NCBI GenBank assembly: GCA_958421655.1
Contig: CATZMG010000035.1
Coordinates: 1 to 22,373, forward strand
DNA from: an uncultured Collinsella sp.
GTDB lineage: Bacteria; Actinomycetota; Coriobacteriia; Coriobacteriales; Coriobacteriaceae
DNA: 22,373 nt
Direction of reading: 5' to 3'
Part shown: one piece after another, positions 13,975 through 22,373 of the stretch
How positions within the stretch are numbered: position 1 is the stretch's first letter
How the letters are laid out: every line of letters begins with the position of its first letter
The notes under the pieces: generated by a model
The model's database searches: none
What the model was told of the DNA's origin: nothing
The model's input: only the letters and a program-made list of their open reading frames with translations
Program-made: the position numbers and the translations under genes

Positions 13975-14882
13975 ATGGCCAACCTTCGCGACATTAAGAA
14001 GCGAATCTCCTCGGTTACCACGACCAAGCAGATCACGCGCACGATGGAGATGGTCTCTACGGCCAAGATCCGTCGTGCCCTCGATCGCTCCAAGCAGGCC
14101 GAGCCCTATAAGGAGGCGCTGACCGACGTCATGTTGACGGTCGCCGGCGACGCCTCCTGTTCGGGCACCGATCCCATGCTGCAGAAGCATGAGAGCGTCA
14201 AGCATGGCCTGATTGTCGTTATTGCCTCGGACCGCGGCCTTGCCGGCGGTTTCAATACGACGGTGGAGCGCACGGCCGAAAAGCTCGCCGCTTCTTGGGC
14301 GAACGACGGCATCGAGTGCGAGATCATCGCGTGCGGGCGCAAACCGGCCACGTATTTCCGTGACCGCGCAAACGTCGTCATGCACTTTGAGGGCAACTCC
14401 TCTGAGCCCGATTTCAATCAGGCCCGCATGATCTCCTCTCATATCTGCGATGCGTATCGTGCCGGTGAGCTTGACCGTGTCGAGCTTGTCTACCACCACG
14501 CCAAGAACCGCGTGGATCAGGAGCTTCGCGTCGAGCATCTGTTGCCGCTCGACCCCGAGATGATCGCTATGGCCCACGGTCCGCGTAAGAACGAGACCGA
14601 CGCCCCTAAGCGCATCTCGTCCACGTTCGAGTTCGTGCCCTCTCCCGAGCATGTTCTCGGCAAGCTTGTGCCGTCTTATATCCTGACGGTCATCTACCAG
14701 GCCCTGATCGATTCGGCGGCTGCCGAGCAGGGTGCACGCCGCAAGGCCATGCACTCCGCGACGGAAAACGCCACCGCGATCATCTCGACCCTTACCCGCA
14801 CGTATAGTCGCGTGCGCCAGGCTTCGATCACGACCGAGATTAACGAGATCGTCGGCGGAGCCTCAGCATTGGAGGAACAGTA

Positions 14883-14883
<1 letters not shown>
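13975..14883 (+). CDS. atpG: F0F1 ATP synthase subunit gamma
   Basis: Gamma is the central rotor shaft. The 302-residue protein starts MANLRDIKKRISSVTTTKQI, the family's N-terminal coiled-coil half, and ends with the matching C-terminal helix (RRKAMHSATENATAI and RQASITTEINEIVGGASAL). The central Rossmann-like domain lies between. The ATG follows GAGGAGA at the end of atpA, 5 nt downstream of its stop. The TAA stop shares its last base with the atpD start codon. Confidence 0.97.
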
Positions 14884-16337
<1,454 letters not shown>

Positions 16338-16340
16338 GTT

Positions 16341-16733
16341 ATGCGTATCCGCATCGTGTGCCCCGTGAGCTGCGCCTATGAGGGCGACGCTGCGTTTGTG
16401 TCGATTCCGTCCACGGATGGCGAGTTTGGCGTTCTGCCTGCTCACTCCAGCGAGATCTGCACGATCGACCGCGGTTACGTTCGCGTTTCCGATAAGGCCA
16501 TGGGCACTGTCGACCACACGTTTGCCGTGGCCGGCGGCTATGCCCAGGTTGCGGACGATGTCGTGACCGTTCTCGCCGAGCGCGCTTGCGATTTGGCGAC
16601 CGTCGATGCCGACAAGCTTAAAGCTGATATTCAAGGTTTTGAAGAGAAGCTGGGTAATTTGTCGGAGGATGATGCACGCCGCGCCTACCTCTATAATGAA
16701 ATCGCATGGTGTAAGCTCAAGCTTGCCCAATAG
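16341..16733 (+). CDS. atpC: F0F1 ATP synthase subunit epsilon
   Basis: Epsilon couples gamma to the c ring and can inhibit ATP hydrolysis. The 130-residue product has the N-terminal beta sandwich (with the DGEFGVLPAHS motif) and a C-terminal helical hairpin (about residues 88-130), so the inhibitory domain is present. The ATG follows GGGGGAGA in the end of atpD, 3 nt after its stop. It is the last gene of the operon, and a strong terminator follows 36 nt downstream. Confidence 0.96.
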   Translation: MRIRIVCPVSCAYEGDAAFVSIPSTDGEFGVLPAHSSEICTIDRGYVRVSDKAMGTVDHTFAVAGGYAQVADDVVTVLAERACDLATVDADKLKADIQGFEEKLGNLSEDDARRAYLYNEIAWCKLKLAQ

Positions 16734-16769
16734 TCAAACGATTTAGCGTTCGACCATTTGCGAACACAT

Positions 16770-16808
16770 CATGCCCGGGATGGCTCAGCCATCCCGGGCA
16801 TGCTTTTT
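16770..16808 (+). terminator. Strong terminator of the atp operon
   Basis: A perfect 15-bp stem (CATGCCCGGGATGGC paired with GCCATCCCGGGCATG) with a 3-nt TCA loop is followed by C and TTTTT (16804-16808). The murA Shine-Dalgarno (GAAAGGG, 16809-16815) begins at the next base. Confidence 0.95.
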
Positions 16809-16821
16809 GAAAGGGTAGACC

Positions 16822-18105
16822 TTGGATATTATCCGCGTTGAGGGTGGCCACGCCATCGGAGGCTCCGTGCCCGTTTCGGGCGCCAAGAACTCCGCACTCA
16901 AACTCATGGCGGCAACGCTTCTGGCGCCGGGCAAGACGACGCTGCAGAACGTGCCCGATATTTCCGATGTCCACGTGATGGGCAAGGTGCTCAAGGGCAT
17001 GGGCGCCACAATCGATGTTCTCGACGAGCACACGCTCGAGATTGATACCTCTCAGGTCGATTCTTGGGAGGCCCCCTACGAGCTCGTCGCCAAGATGCGT
17101 GCTTCCACCGCTGTGATGGGACCCCTGCTGGGCCGCTTCCATCGCGCCAAGATCGCCATGCCGGGCGGCTGCAACCTGGGTGCTCGCAAGATCGATATGC
17201 ACATTCTTGGTCTTGAGGCCCTGGGCGTAGAGTTCGATACCGCCCACGGCTACATCAACGCTAATGCGCCCCAAGGTCTGCGCGGTACCACCGTCACGCT
17301 CGAGTTCGCCAGCGTCGGTGCGACCGAGAACCTCATCATGGCATCCGTGCGCGCGCAGGGCACCACGGTTATCGACAATGCCGCCCGCGAGCCCGAGATC
17401 GTCGATCTCGCCAACATGCTCAACGAGATGGGCGCCAAGATTGTTGGCGCCGGTACGCCTGTCGTGACCATCGAGGGCGTGGAAGAACTGCATCCTGTTA
17501 CCCATCGCGTAGTGGGCGACCGCATCGAGGCCGGTACCTTTATCGTTGCCGGTGCGTTGATGGCCGACGATCGCGGTGTCGATGTCACGGGCTTCTGCCC
17601 CATTCACTTGGGCATGGTGCTCAAGAAGATGGAGCTCATGGGTATCGACTGCGAGCGCGTCGAGGATGGCGTCCATGTGAACCGTGCCGAGCGTATCAAG
17701 CCGGTCGACATCCAAACGCTTCCGTTCCCCGGCTTCCCGACGGACATGCAGGCGCAGATTATGGTGCTCTCCGCTCTCGCCGACGGCAGTTCCGTTATCA
17801 CCGAGAACATCTTCGAGAATCGCTTTATGTTTGCCTCTGAGCTGGTGCGCATGGGTGCCGACATTCGTATCGAGAGCCATCATGCCATGATTCATGGCGT
17901 CAAGGGCTTCTCGGGTGCACAGGTTACCTCGCCCGATCTGCGTGGCGGAGCGGCCCTCGTCGTAGCGGGCTTGATCGCCGACGGGACGACCGAGGTTTCG
18001 GCTATCCATCACATCAAGCGCGGCTACGAGCAGTTTGTCGAAAAGCTGCAGGCGCTCGGCGCGCATGTCGAGCATGCTACCGTCCCCGATCCCGTCATCT
18101 ACTAA
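16822..18105 (+). CDS. murA: UDP-N-acetylglucosamine 1-carboxyvinyltransferase
   Basis: MurA transfers enolpyruvate from PEP to UDP-GlcNAc, the first committed step of peptidoglycan synthesis, in the cytosol. The 427-residue protein begins with the VEGGHAIGGSVPVSGAKNSAL block that carries the catalytic Lys-Asn. It has the active-site Cys in PGGCNLGARKIDMH (Cys117), which in other MurA enzymes is the target of fosfomycin. The start is TTG at 16822, preceded by GAAAGGG at 7-nt spacing. No ATG fits. murA directly after the atp operon is a conserved Gram-positive arrangement. The atp terminator stands between them, so murA needs its own promoter or readthrough; I see no clear promoter in the 88-nt gap. 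Confidence 0.96.
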   Translation: MDIIRVEGGHAIGGSVPVSGAKNSALKLMAATLLAPGKTTLQNVPDISDVHVMGKVLKGMGATIDVLDEHTLEIDTSQVDSWEAPYELVAKMRASTAVMGPLLGRFHRAKIAMPGGCNLGARKIDMHILGLEALGVEFDTAHGYINANAPQGLRGTTVTLEFASVGATENLIMASVRAQGTTVIDNAAREPEIVDLANMLNEMGAKIVGAGTPVVTIEGVEELHPVTHRVVGDRIEAGTFIVAGALMADDRGVDVTGFCPIHLGMVLKKMELMGIDCERVEDGVHVNRAERIKPVDIQTLPFPGFPTDMQAQIMVLSALADGSSVITENIFENRFMFASELVRMGADIRIESHHAMIHGVKGFSGAQVTSPDLRGGAALVVAGLIADGTTEVSAIHHIKRGYEQFVEKLQALGAHVEHATVPDPVIY

Positions 18106-18117
18106 TACAGGTTGCCT

Positions 18118-19353
18118 ATGTTTAATAAAAAGCCCCTCGCGGATACTAGCACCCGAAGACCCTCAACTGGTGCGCAGGCCAAGATCTACAGTCGCGATAA
18201 CGTGGCTCGCTATTCCGAGCGCGCTCGCCAACGTCGTCGTAGCCACACGATTCGTCACGTCGCGCTCATTGTCGTGCTTGGCGTGCTGCTGAGTGCCACT
18301 ACCGCTGCCGGCCTGTGGTTTGCCACCATTATGGGCAAGCTCGGCGATTCTAATGTCATTACCGACAATCTGCGTCGGGTTCTGGTTGACACCGATGAGG
18401 CAAAGGATCCGTTCTACGTGCTGCTTCTTGGCACCGACGGCCGTCCGGGCGAGGATACGTATCGTGCCGACTCGATTATCCTGGCACGCATCGACCCCAC
18501 GCAAAAGCAGGCGACGCTCATTTCCGTTCCGCGCGACACCAAGGTCGAGTACAAGGGCGAGACCATGAAGATCAACGCCTGCCATACCGTTGGCGGCGCC
18601 GAGGCCATGGTCGAGGCGGTCAACGAGCTGTGCGGTGTTCAGATTTCCCACTATGCCGAGGTCAGCTTCGACGGTATGCAGGCGCTGATTGATTCGGTTG
18701 GCGGTATCGACATTAACGCAACCGATGATGTTGACGACCCCGAGCACCTGGATATTAAGATTACCGCTGGCCAGCAGCATATGGACGGTGCCACCGCCCT
18801 TACCTATGCCCGCTGCCGCTACACCTATGCCGACGGCGATTACACGCGCATGCGCCACCAGCGTCAGGTGCTTGGCGCCCTTGCCAACCAGATTCTCAAT
18901 AACTTCGATGCCACGAAGATCTTTGGCCTGGTTAATTCGCTGTCCGATATGCTCGTAACCGATATGAGCGTTCAGGATATCGTGGCTACGGTCAATGCCA
19001 TGCGCGGTATGGATGTCGACGGTATCTACTCGGCCAACCTGCCCTCGTACGCCGACGACAGCACCATGATCGACGGCGTGAGCTATGTCTTTGTCTACGA
19101 AGACGAGCTTAAGGAAATGATGGAGCGCGTCGATGCCGGCAAGGATCCCAAGGGTCCCAACACCATGGGTCTTTCCGACGGTTCCAGCTCTACAATCGGC
19201 GACCTGAACAATAACACGTCTGACGACTACGCAAACGGTACCGCAACCTCATCGGTCAGCTCTGACGATTCCGATGACTCAAGCGATTCGAGCGATTCGG
19301 ACTACTACGAAGAGCCCACCGGCGACGGCAACGGCTACGAAGCCAACTACTAA
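18118..19353 (+). CDS. LytR-CpsA-Psr (LCP) family cell-wall glycopolymer transferase
   Basis: LCP proteins attach teichoic-acid-like or capsular polymers to peptidoglycan from lipid-linked precursors outside the membrane. The 411-residue product has a basic cytoplasmic start, one membrane helix (about residues 47-70) and the LCP domain. That domain shows GTDGR (105-109), RADS (116-119), SVPRDT (136-141) and KINA (151-154), which hold the Asp and Arg residues that bind the polyprenyl pyrophosphate. A low-complexity Ser/Asp-rich tail (about 340-411) ends the protein. The ATG at 18118 is preferred over a TTG at 18112; the ribosome binding site is weak (CAGG). It lies 12 nt after murA, so co-transcription is likely. 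Structured element B starts right after its TAA. Confidence 0.93.
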   Translation: MFNKKPLADTSTRRPSTGAQAKIYSRDNVARYSERARQRRRSHTIRHVALIVVLGVLLSATTAAGLWFATIMGKLGDSNVITDNLRRVLVDTDEAKDPFYVLLLGTDGRPGEDTYRADSIILARIDPTQKQATLISVPRDTKVEYKGETMKINACHTVGGAEAMVEAVNELCGVQISHYAEVSFDGMQALIDSVGGIDINATDDVDDPEHLDIKITAGQQHMDGATALTYARCRYTYADGDYTRMRHQRQVLGALANQILNNFDATKIFGLVNSLSDMLVTDMSVQDIVATVNAMRGMDVDGIYSANLPSYADDSTMIDGVSYVFVYEDELKEMMERVDAGKDPKGPNTMGLSDGSSSTIGDLNNNTSDDYANGTATSSVSSDDSDDSSDSSDSDYYEEPTGDGNGYEANY

Positions 19354-19519
19354 GTTACGGCGTTTTACCAAACGCCGTAACGGCTCGACGCTGCGCGCCG
19401 CCCAAGGCGACAATTTGTCATTCAAAAGGCAGGGCATGACCAGAAGGTCAATGCCCTGCCTTTTTCATGCCAACTTGTTCGCCTTGGACGTCGCTCGCTG
19501 ACGTTGGCTTAACCTGCGG
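19354..19519 (+). repeat. Structured repeat element, copy B (3' of the LCP gene)
   Basis: The element starts at the first base after the stop codon. P1 is GTTACGGCGTTT (19354-19365) with AAACGCCGTAAC (19370-19381), loop TACC. P2 pairs CCAAGGCG-ACAA (19402-19413) with TTGT-T-CGCCTTGG (19475-19487, one bulged T), TTGTCAT (19415-19421) with ATGCCAA (19467-19473, one mismatch), and CGACGC (19386-19391) with GCTGACG (19497-19503, imperfect). P3 (19424-19464) is AAAAGGCAGGGCAT-GACC, loop AGAA, GGTC, bulged A, ATGCCCTGCCTTTT. The conserved end is ACCTGCGG (19512-19519). Stem sequences differ from copy A (3996-4158) at many positions yet still pair, while the loops and bulges, CGACGCTGCGCG and CGCTCGCTG are shared. 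Confidence 0.87.
19424..19465 (+). terminator. P3 hairpin of element B, intrinsic terminator for murA-LCP
   Basis: The 18-bp stem (one bulged A, AGAA loop) runs into TTTTT (19461-19465). It has the form of a strong rho-independent terminator. A-rich sequence on its 5' side would let it work on the opposite strand too. Confidence 0.75.
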
Positions 19520-19541
19520 TGCTGACTACTCCCCTTGCACC

Positions 19542-19575
19542 AAAAACCGCCCCGTTCTTGGTTGAGGACGGGGCG
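19542..19575 (-). terminator. Terminator of pepT (minus strand)
   Basis: Read on the minus strand, CGCCCCGT (19575-19568) pairs perfectly with ACGGGGCG (19555-19548) around a 12-nt loop, and a T tract follows (A run at 19542-19546 on the plus strand). It lies 29 nt beyond the pepT stop codon. Confidence 0.85.
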
Positions 19576-19604
19576 ATTCGTCTTTTGGGCTTATGCGGCC
19601 AGTT

Positions 19605-20852
19605 TTATGCGAAACGGGCGACGAGCTCCTGGAGCACGTCGGTCATCTTGACGAGCGAACTGACCGGGACGAACTCGTTGACGCCGTGGTAGCAATAGCC
19701 GCCGGTGGAAAGGTTGGGGCAGGGCAGACCGCGGAACGACAGCTGCGCGCCGTCGGTGCCGCCGCGAATCGGCAGCACTTGGGGCTCAACGCCACAGGCA
19801 AGGTAGGCTTCCTTGGCAACATCAATAAGCTCGGGATAGTCACGAACGATCTCGGCCATATTTCGATATTGCTGCTTAATCTCGACCGTCACGCGCTCCT
19901 CACCCAGACGCAGGTTGAGCATCGAGGCGGCGGCATCAATAAGGTCGAGTTTCTGCTGGAACTTGGCGGCGTCATGGTCGCGGACGATATAGCGCGCTGT
20001 GGCGTGATCGACGGTCGCAGATACGCCCTCAAGGTGATAAAAGCCCTCGTAGCCTTCCGTATACTCCGGGCGCTGAACGTAGGGGAGCAACGCGTTGAAG
20101 TCGCAGAACAGATTGCCTGCGTTGACCATACGGCCCTTGGCGTCGCCCGGGTGGATGGACTGGCCCTCAAAGCGGACGGTCACCTCGGCGGCATTGAAGC
20201 ACTCCCACTCCAGCTCGCCGATGGGGCCGCCGTCGACCGTGTAGGCGTACTTGCAGCCAAAGGTATCGATATCCAGCAGCTCGGCTCCGTGGCCGATCTC
20301 CTCGTCAGGGCAGAAGCAAATGCCGAGTGCGGGATGGGGCAGAGAGGGGTCCTGAGCGATACGCGCGACAAGTGACATGATCTCGGCGACGCCTGCCTTG
20401 TCGTCCGCGCCCAGCAGTGTGGTGCCATCGCTGCAGACCAGGTCCTCACCCGCGAGGTCGTTCAGGGCGGGAAGCTTGGCGGTACTCATGGCAACGGGCT
20501 TACCGTCAACTGTGCCGCAGACCAGGTCGCCGCCTTCGTAGTGTACGATGTGCGGCTTCACGCCGGCGCCCGGTGCAACTTCGGTGGTGTCGAGATGGGC
20601 GATCAGGCCCAGGGCGGGCTTGTCCTCAGCGCCCGCACTTGCGGGGATATGCGCGCAGACATAGGCGTGCTCGGTCACGTGGGCATCTTCCGCACCAAGC
20701 TCGCGCAGTTCTTCAGCCAGTACGTTGGCAAGATCAAACTGAACGGCGCTCGAGGGTACCTGGTCGCAGTTTGCATCCTCGGACTGCGTGTTGATCTGGA
20801 CGTAGCGCAAAAAGCGCTCGAGGACATCGGGGTTTGTAGTGGTGTTTTCCAT
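19605..20852 (-). CDS. pepT: Peptidase T (tripeptide aminopeptidase, M20 family)
   Basis: PepT is a cytosolic di-zinc exopeptidase that removes the N-terminal residue of tripeptides. The 415-residue product is the usual length. Metal and catalytic positions are visible: His86 and Asp88 in IAHLDTTEVAPG, the bridging Asp in LGADDKAG (148-154), the catalytic Glu pair in CPDEEIGHG (184-185), and Asp207 in YTVDGGPIGELE. The C-terminal RGGTDGAQLSFRGLPCPNL and the late His block (YHGVNEF) are also typical of PepT. The ATG at 20852-20850 is chosen because GGAG lies 8 nt upstream and it matches the family start; the frame extends further but would run through the divergent regulator. It is convergent with the LCP gene. 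Confidence 0.95.
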   Translation of the reverse strand: MENTTTNPDVLERFLRYVQINTQSEDANCDQVPSSAVQFDLANVLAEELRELGAEDAHVTEHAYVCAHIPASAGAEDKPALGLIAHLDTTEVAPGAGVKPHIVHYEGGDLVCGTVDGKPVAMSTAKLPALNDLAGEDLVCSDGTTLLGADDKAGVAEIMSLVARIAQDPSLPHPALGICFCPDEEIGHGAELLDIDTFGCKYAYTVDGGPIGELEWECFNAAEVTVRFEGQSIHPGDAKGRMVNAGNLFCDFNALLPYVQRPEYTEGYEGFYHLEGVSATVDHATARYIVRDHDAAKFQQKLDLIDAAASMLNLRLGEERVTVEIKQQYRNMAEIVRDYPELIDVAKEAYLACGVEPQVLPIRGGTDGAQLSFRGLPCPNLSTGGYCYHGVNEFVPVSSLVKMTDVLQELVARFA

Positions 20853-20899
20853 AAAGACTGCTCCAATCTTGGTCGTCGTGTGCAACAAGAACTCTAGCA

Positions 20900-20919
20900 C
20901 GGTATGCCACGGCATACCG
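20900..20919. promoter_or_regulatory. Perfect palindrome in the pepT/regulator divergent promoter region
   Basis: CGGTATGCC-ac-GGCATACCG has perfect 9-bp arms with a 2-bp centre. It lies midway in the 120-nt gap between the divergent pepT and DtxR-like genes, near a possible -10 box TAGAAT (20936-20941) for the regulator. A dimeric regulator, most simply the adjacent DtxR/MntR-type protein, could bind here; that is inference. Confidence 0.65.
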
Positions 20920-20972
20920 CGACGCTTGGATGGGGTAGAATCAGCCATTGAATGCAGAAGGGACGGAAGATC

Positions 20973-21395
20973 ATGGATACGACAAATAGCTCGCGCGAAC
21001 TGCATCTGACGGTGGCGAACGAAGACTACTTGGAGTGCATGGTTCGCATTGAAAGCGAAGAGGGGGAAACCAACGGTGTGCGATCGGTCGACATCGCGCA
21101 GCGCCTTGGCGTCTCCAAGGCATCGGTCAATAAAGCGGTTTCGGCGCTCAAGGCATCCGAGCTTGTCGAGCAATCGCACTACGGCAAGGTAATCCTGACC
21201 GATCGCGGCCGCGAGGTTGGCACGGCTATCTGGTACCGTCATCGCCTCATCCGCACGTTTTTGGTTCAGGAGCTCGGTGTCGAATTTGAGCGAGCCGATT
21301 CCGAGGCCTGCATGATGGAGCATGCGCTATCCGAGGACACGATGAGCCGCTGGCTCGCCTATCTCGAAAAGCAGGGAATCAGCGTCGAGGAATAG
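20973..21395 (+). CDS. DtxR/MntR-family metal-dependent transcriptional regulator
   Basis: The 140-residue protein has an N-terminal winged helix (about residues 15-78; recognition helix near VSKASVNKAVSAL) and a dimerisation helix block. It lacks the SH3-like third domain, like MntR. Candidate metal ligands are Asp18 and Glu21 (NEDYLE), His90 (WYRHRL), Cys113, Glu116 and His117 (EACMMEH). The Asp at the start follows MntR, while the Cys-x-x-Glu-His follows the DtxR primary site, so manganese or iron cannot be decided. The ATG at 20973 has GGAAGA close upstream; an earlier in-frame ATG at 20952 has no ribosome binding site. It diverges from pepT across a palindrome and is followed by mmuM after 10 nt. 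Confidence 0.88.
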   Translation: MDTTNSSRELHLTVANEDYLECMVRIESEEGETNGVRSVDIAQRLGVSKASVNKAVSALKASELVEQSHYGKVILTDRGREVGTAIWYRHRLIRTFLVQELGVEFERADSEACMMEHALSEDTMSRWLAYLEKQGISVEE

Positions 21396-21405
21396 CGGGA
21401 TATAT

Positions 21406-22299
21406 ATGGATACGAGTTATTACAACCGCTTTGGTGCCGAGGAACTTACGCGCCGCTTGTCGAGCGAGACCCTGTTGGCGCAGGGTCCCATGGGCAGTGT
21501 CTTGTTGAGTGAGTACGATGCCGCCGACATTCCACCGGCGTTTTGGAATCTGGCAGAGCCGCAGACCGTTTCTCGTATCCATCGCTTGTATGTCGCCGCC
21601 GGCGCGCAGGTGCTCATTACCAACACCTTTCAGGCATCGAGCTATGCCCTCAAGCACGACCAGATTTCGCCGTCCGTGGCGGAGGTCAATCGCGGGGCCG
21701 TCGACGATGCCCGCCAGGCGCACCCTCAGCTGCTGCTGGGCTCGATGGGCCCGATCGGTATTGAGTGGTTTGCCGAGGACTCTGCCGAGTATCGTGAAAT
21801 CCGAGGCATTGCGCGCGAACAGGCGCACGCCTTGCTCAATGCTGGCGTTGACGGTCTGCTGATCGAGACGGTGACGTCTATCCGTAATTTGCAGCCCATG
21901 CTTGCCGGCGCTCGAGATGCCGCCGACGGCATGCCTGTTCTGGTGAGTTTTGTCGTTGACGAAAAAGGCGACCTGTTGGGCGATGGCCTCAACATCGAGG
22001 CAGCCGTTTTGTACGCCGAAAAACACGGCGCAAACTCGGTTGGTGTTAATTGCTGTTCGCTTTCGGCTGCGAACGCGGCGGTGCCCAGGATGGTTGCATC
22101 GGCGACTACTCCCGTCACGGTGCGTCCCAACGTAGGCGATCCGGTCCAGACTCAGGATGGCCCCGTATGGCACGAGAACCCCGAAGCTTTCGCGCGCGCA
22201 TGCATCGAATGGAGACATGCCGGTGCCGCAATGGTGGGCAGTTGCTGTGGAACCACGGCAATCACTACGGCAGCGATGGCCGAGGCGCTCGATATATAA
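21406..22299 (+). CDS. mmuM: Homocysteine S-methyltransferase
   Basis: Members of this family move a methyl group from S-methylmethionine (or SAM) to homocysteine, making methionine in the cytosol. The 297-residue product is a single Hcy-binding barrel. The zinc ligands are visible as Cys in GVNCCS and the Cys pair in VGSCCGTT. The conserved N-terminal QGPMGSVLL and the LITNTFQAS block are also seen. It has no corrinoid or folate domain, so it is MmuM-like rather than MetH. The ATG at 21406 has only a weak ribosome binding site (AGCGGGA) and lies 10 nt after the regulator, so the two are probably one transcript, with expression perhaps controlled by metal. Confidence 0.92.
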   Translation: MDTSYYNRFGAEELTRRLSSETLLAQGPMGSVLLSEYDAADIPPAFWNLAEPQTVSRIHRLYVAAGAQVLITNTFQASSYALKHDQISPSVAEVNRGAVDDARQAHPQLLLGSMGPIGIEWFAEDSAEYREIRGIAREQAHALLNAGVDGLLIETVTSIRNLQPMLAGARDAADGMPVLVSFVVDEKGDLLGDGLNIEAAVLYAEKHGANSVGVNCCSLSAANAAVPRMVASATTPVTVRPNVGDPVQTQDGPVWHENPEAFARACIEWRHAGAAMVGSCCGTTAITTAAMAEALDI

Positions 22300-22324
22300 A
22301 GGGCAAAACCGCTCCATATGAACC

Positions 22325-22363
22325 GCCTCCCATTTCTTGGACATGAGAAATGGGAGGCTTTTT
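22325..22363 (+). terminator. Terminator after mmuM
   Basis: A perfect 13-bp stem GCCTCCCATTTCT/AGAAATGGGAGGC with an 8-nt loop is followed by TTTTT (22359-22363). It ends the regulator-mmuM transcript. Confidence 0.95.
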
Positions 22364-22373
22364 ATGCGAGTCG

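Noticed and set aside
20853..21323. N-terminal extension of pepT to 572 residues
   Set aside because: The extra part overlaps the divergent DtxR/MntR-like gene and is not PepT-like; the ATG at 20852 has GGAG at good spacing.

Overview
The window looks like chromosome from a GC-rich Coriobacteriia (Actinomycetota) gut bacterium, most likely Collinsella or a close relative. This rests on codon choice, protein sequence style, an LPXTG-anchored adhesin, and the gene order prfA–prmC–tsaC(sua5)–upp–atpIBEFHAGDC–murA. That order is an old conserved neighbourhood also found in Bacillus. The genus is inference. I could run no database search.

Layout. (1) Positions 2-2179 hold the C-terminal part of a sortase-anchored, multi-repeat pilin/adhesin, followed by a terminator. 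(2) Positions 2261-2927 hold a frameshifted transposase-like remnant and a gene-poor spacer. (3) The release-factor pair follows: prfA (RF1) and prmC (its GGQ methyltransferase). About 600 bp of non-coding, unusually structured DNA separates them. (4) A small AT-richer island carries its own promoter/palindrome, a 44-codon ORF and a Xre-type antitoxin-like gene. (5) tsaC/sua5 and glpK form a tight pair, followed by upp. (6) The complete F-type ATP synthase operon atpI-B-E-F-H-A-G-D-C has a recognisable promoter and a strong terminator. (7) murA and an LCP (LytR-CpsA-Psr) protein for cell-wall assembly come next. (8) pepT is on the minus strand, convergent with the LCP gene. (9) A DtxR/MntR-type regulator diverges from pepT and is followed by a homocysteine S-methyltransferase gene and a terminator.

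Most interesting observation. Immediately after the stop codons of prfA (3996-4158) and the LCP gene (19354-19519) lie two copies of the same ~165-nt element. Its primary sequence is diverged, but every stem is preserved by paired (covarying) base changes. The copies share a 5' hairpin with a TACC loop, a long interrupted stem with the same bulged T, and a terminal hairpin with an invariant GACC-AGAA-GGTC cap and a bulged A. This is strong internal evidence for a selected structure. I do not recognise it as a known RNA or repeat family. More inverted repeats (4221-4283 and 4362-4436) follow copy A.

How the genes work together. RF1 and PrmC serve translation termination. All 22 intact ORFs end in TAG (11) or TAA (11), with no TGA, so the locus leans on RF1. 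RF1 here has Gln where the decoding-site His is normally conserved, and PrmC carries a ~130-residue Ala/Glu-rich insertion. The ATP synthase is of the proton-type judging from its c subunit. MurA and the LCP protein act in peptidoglycan precursor synthesis and wall-polymer attachment.
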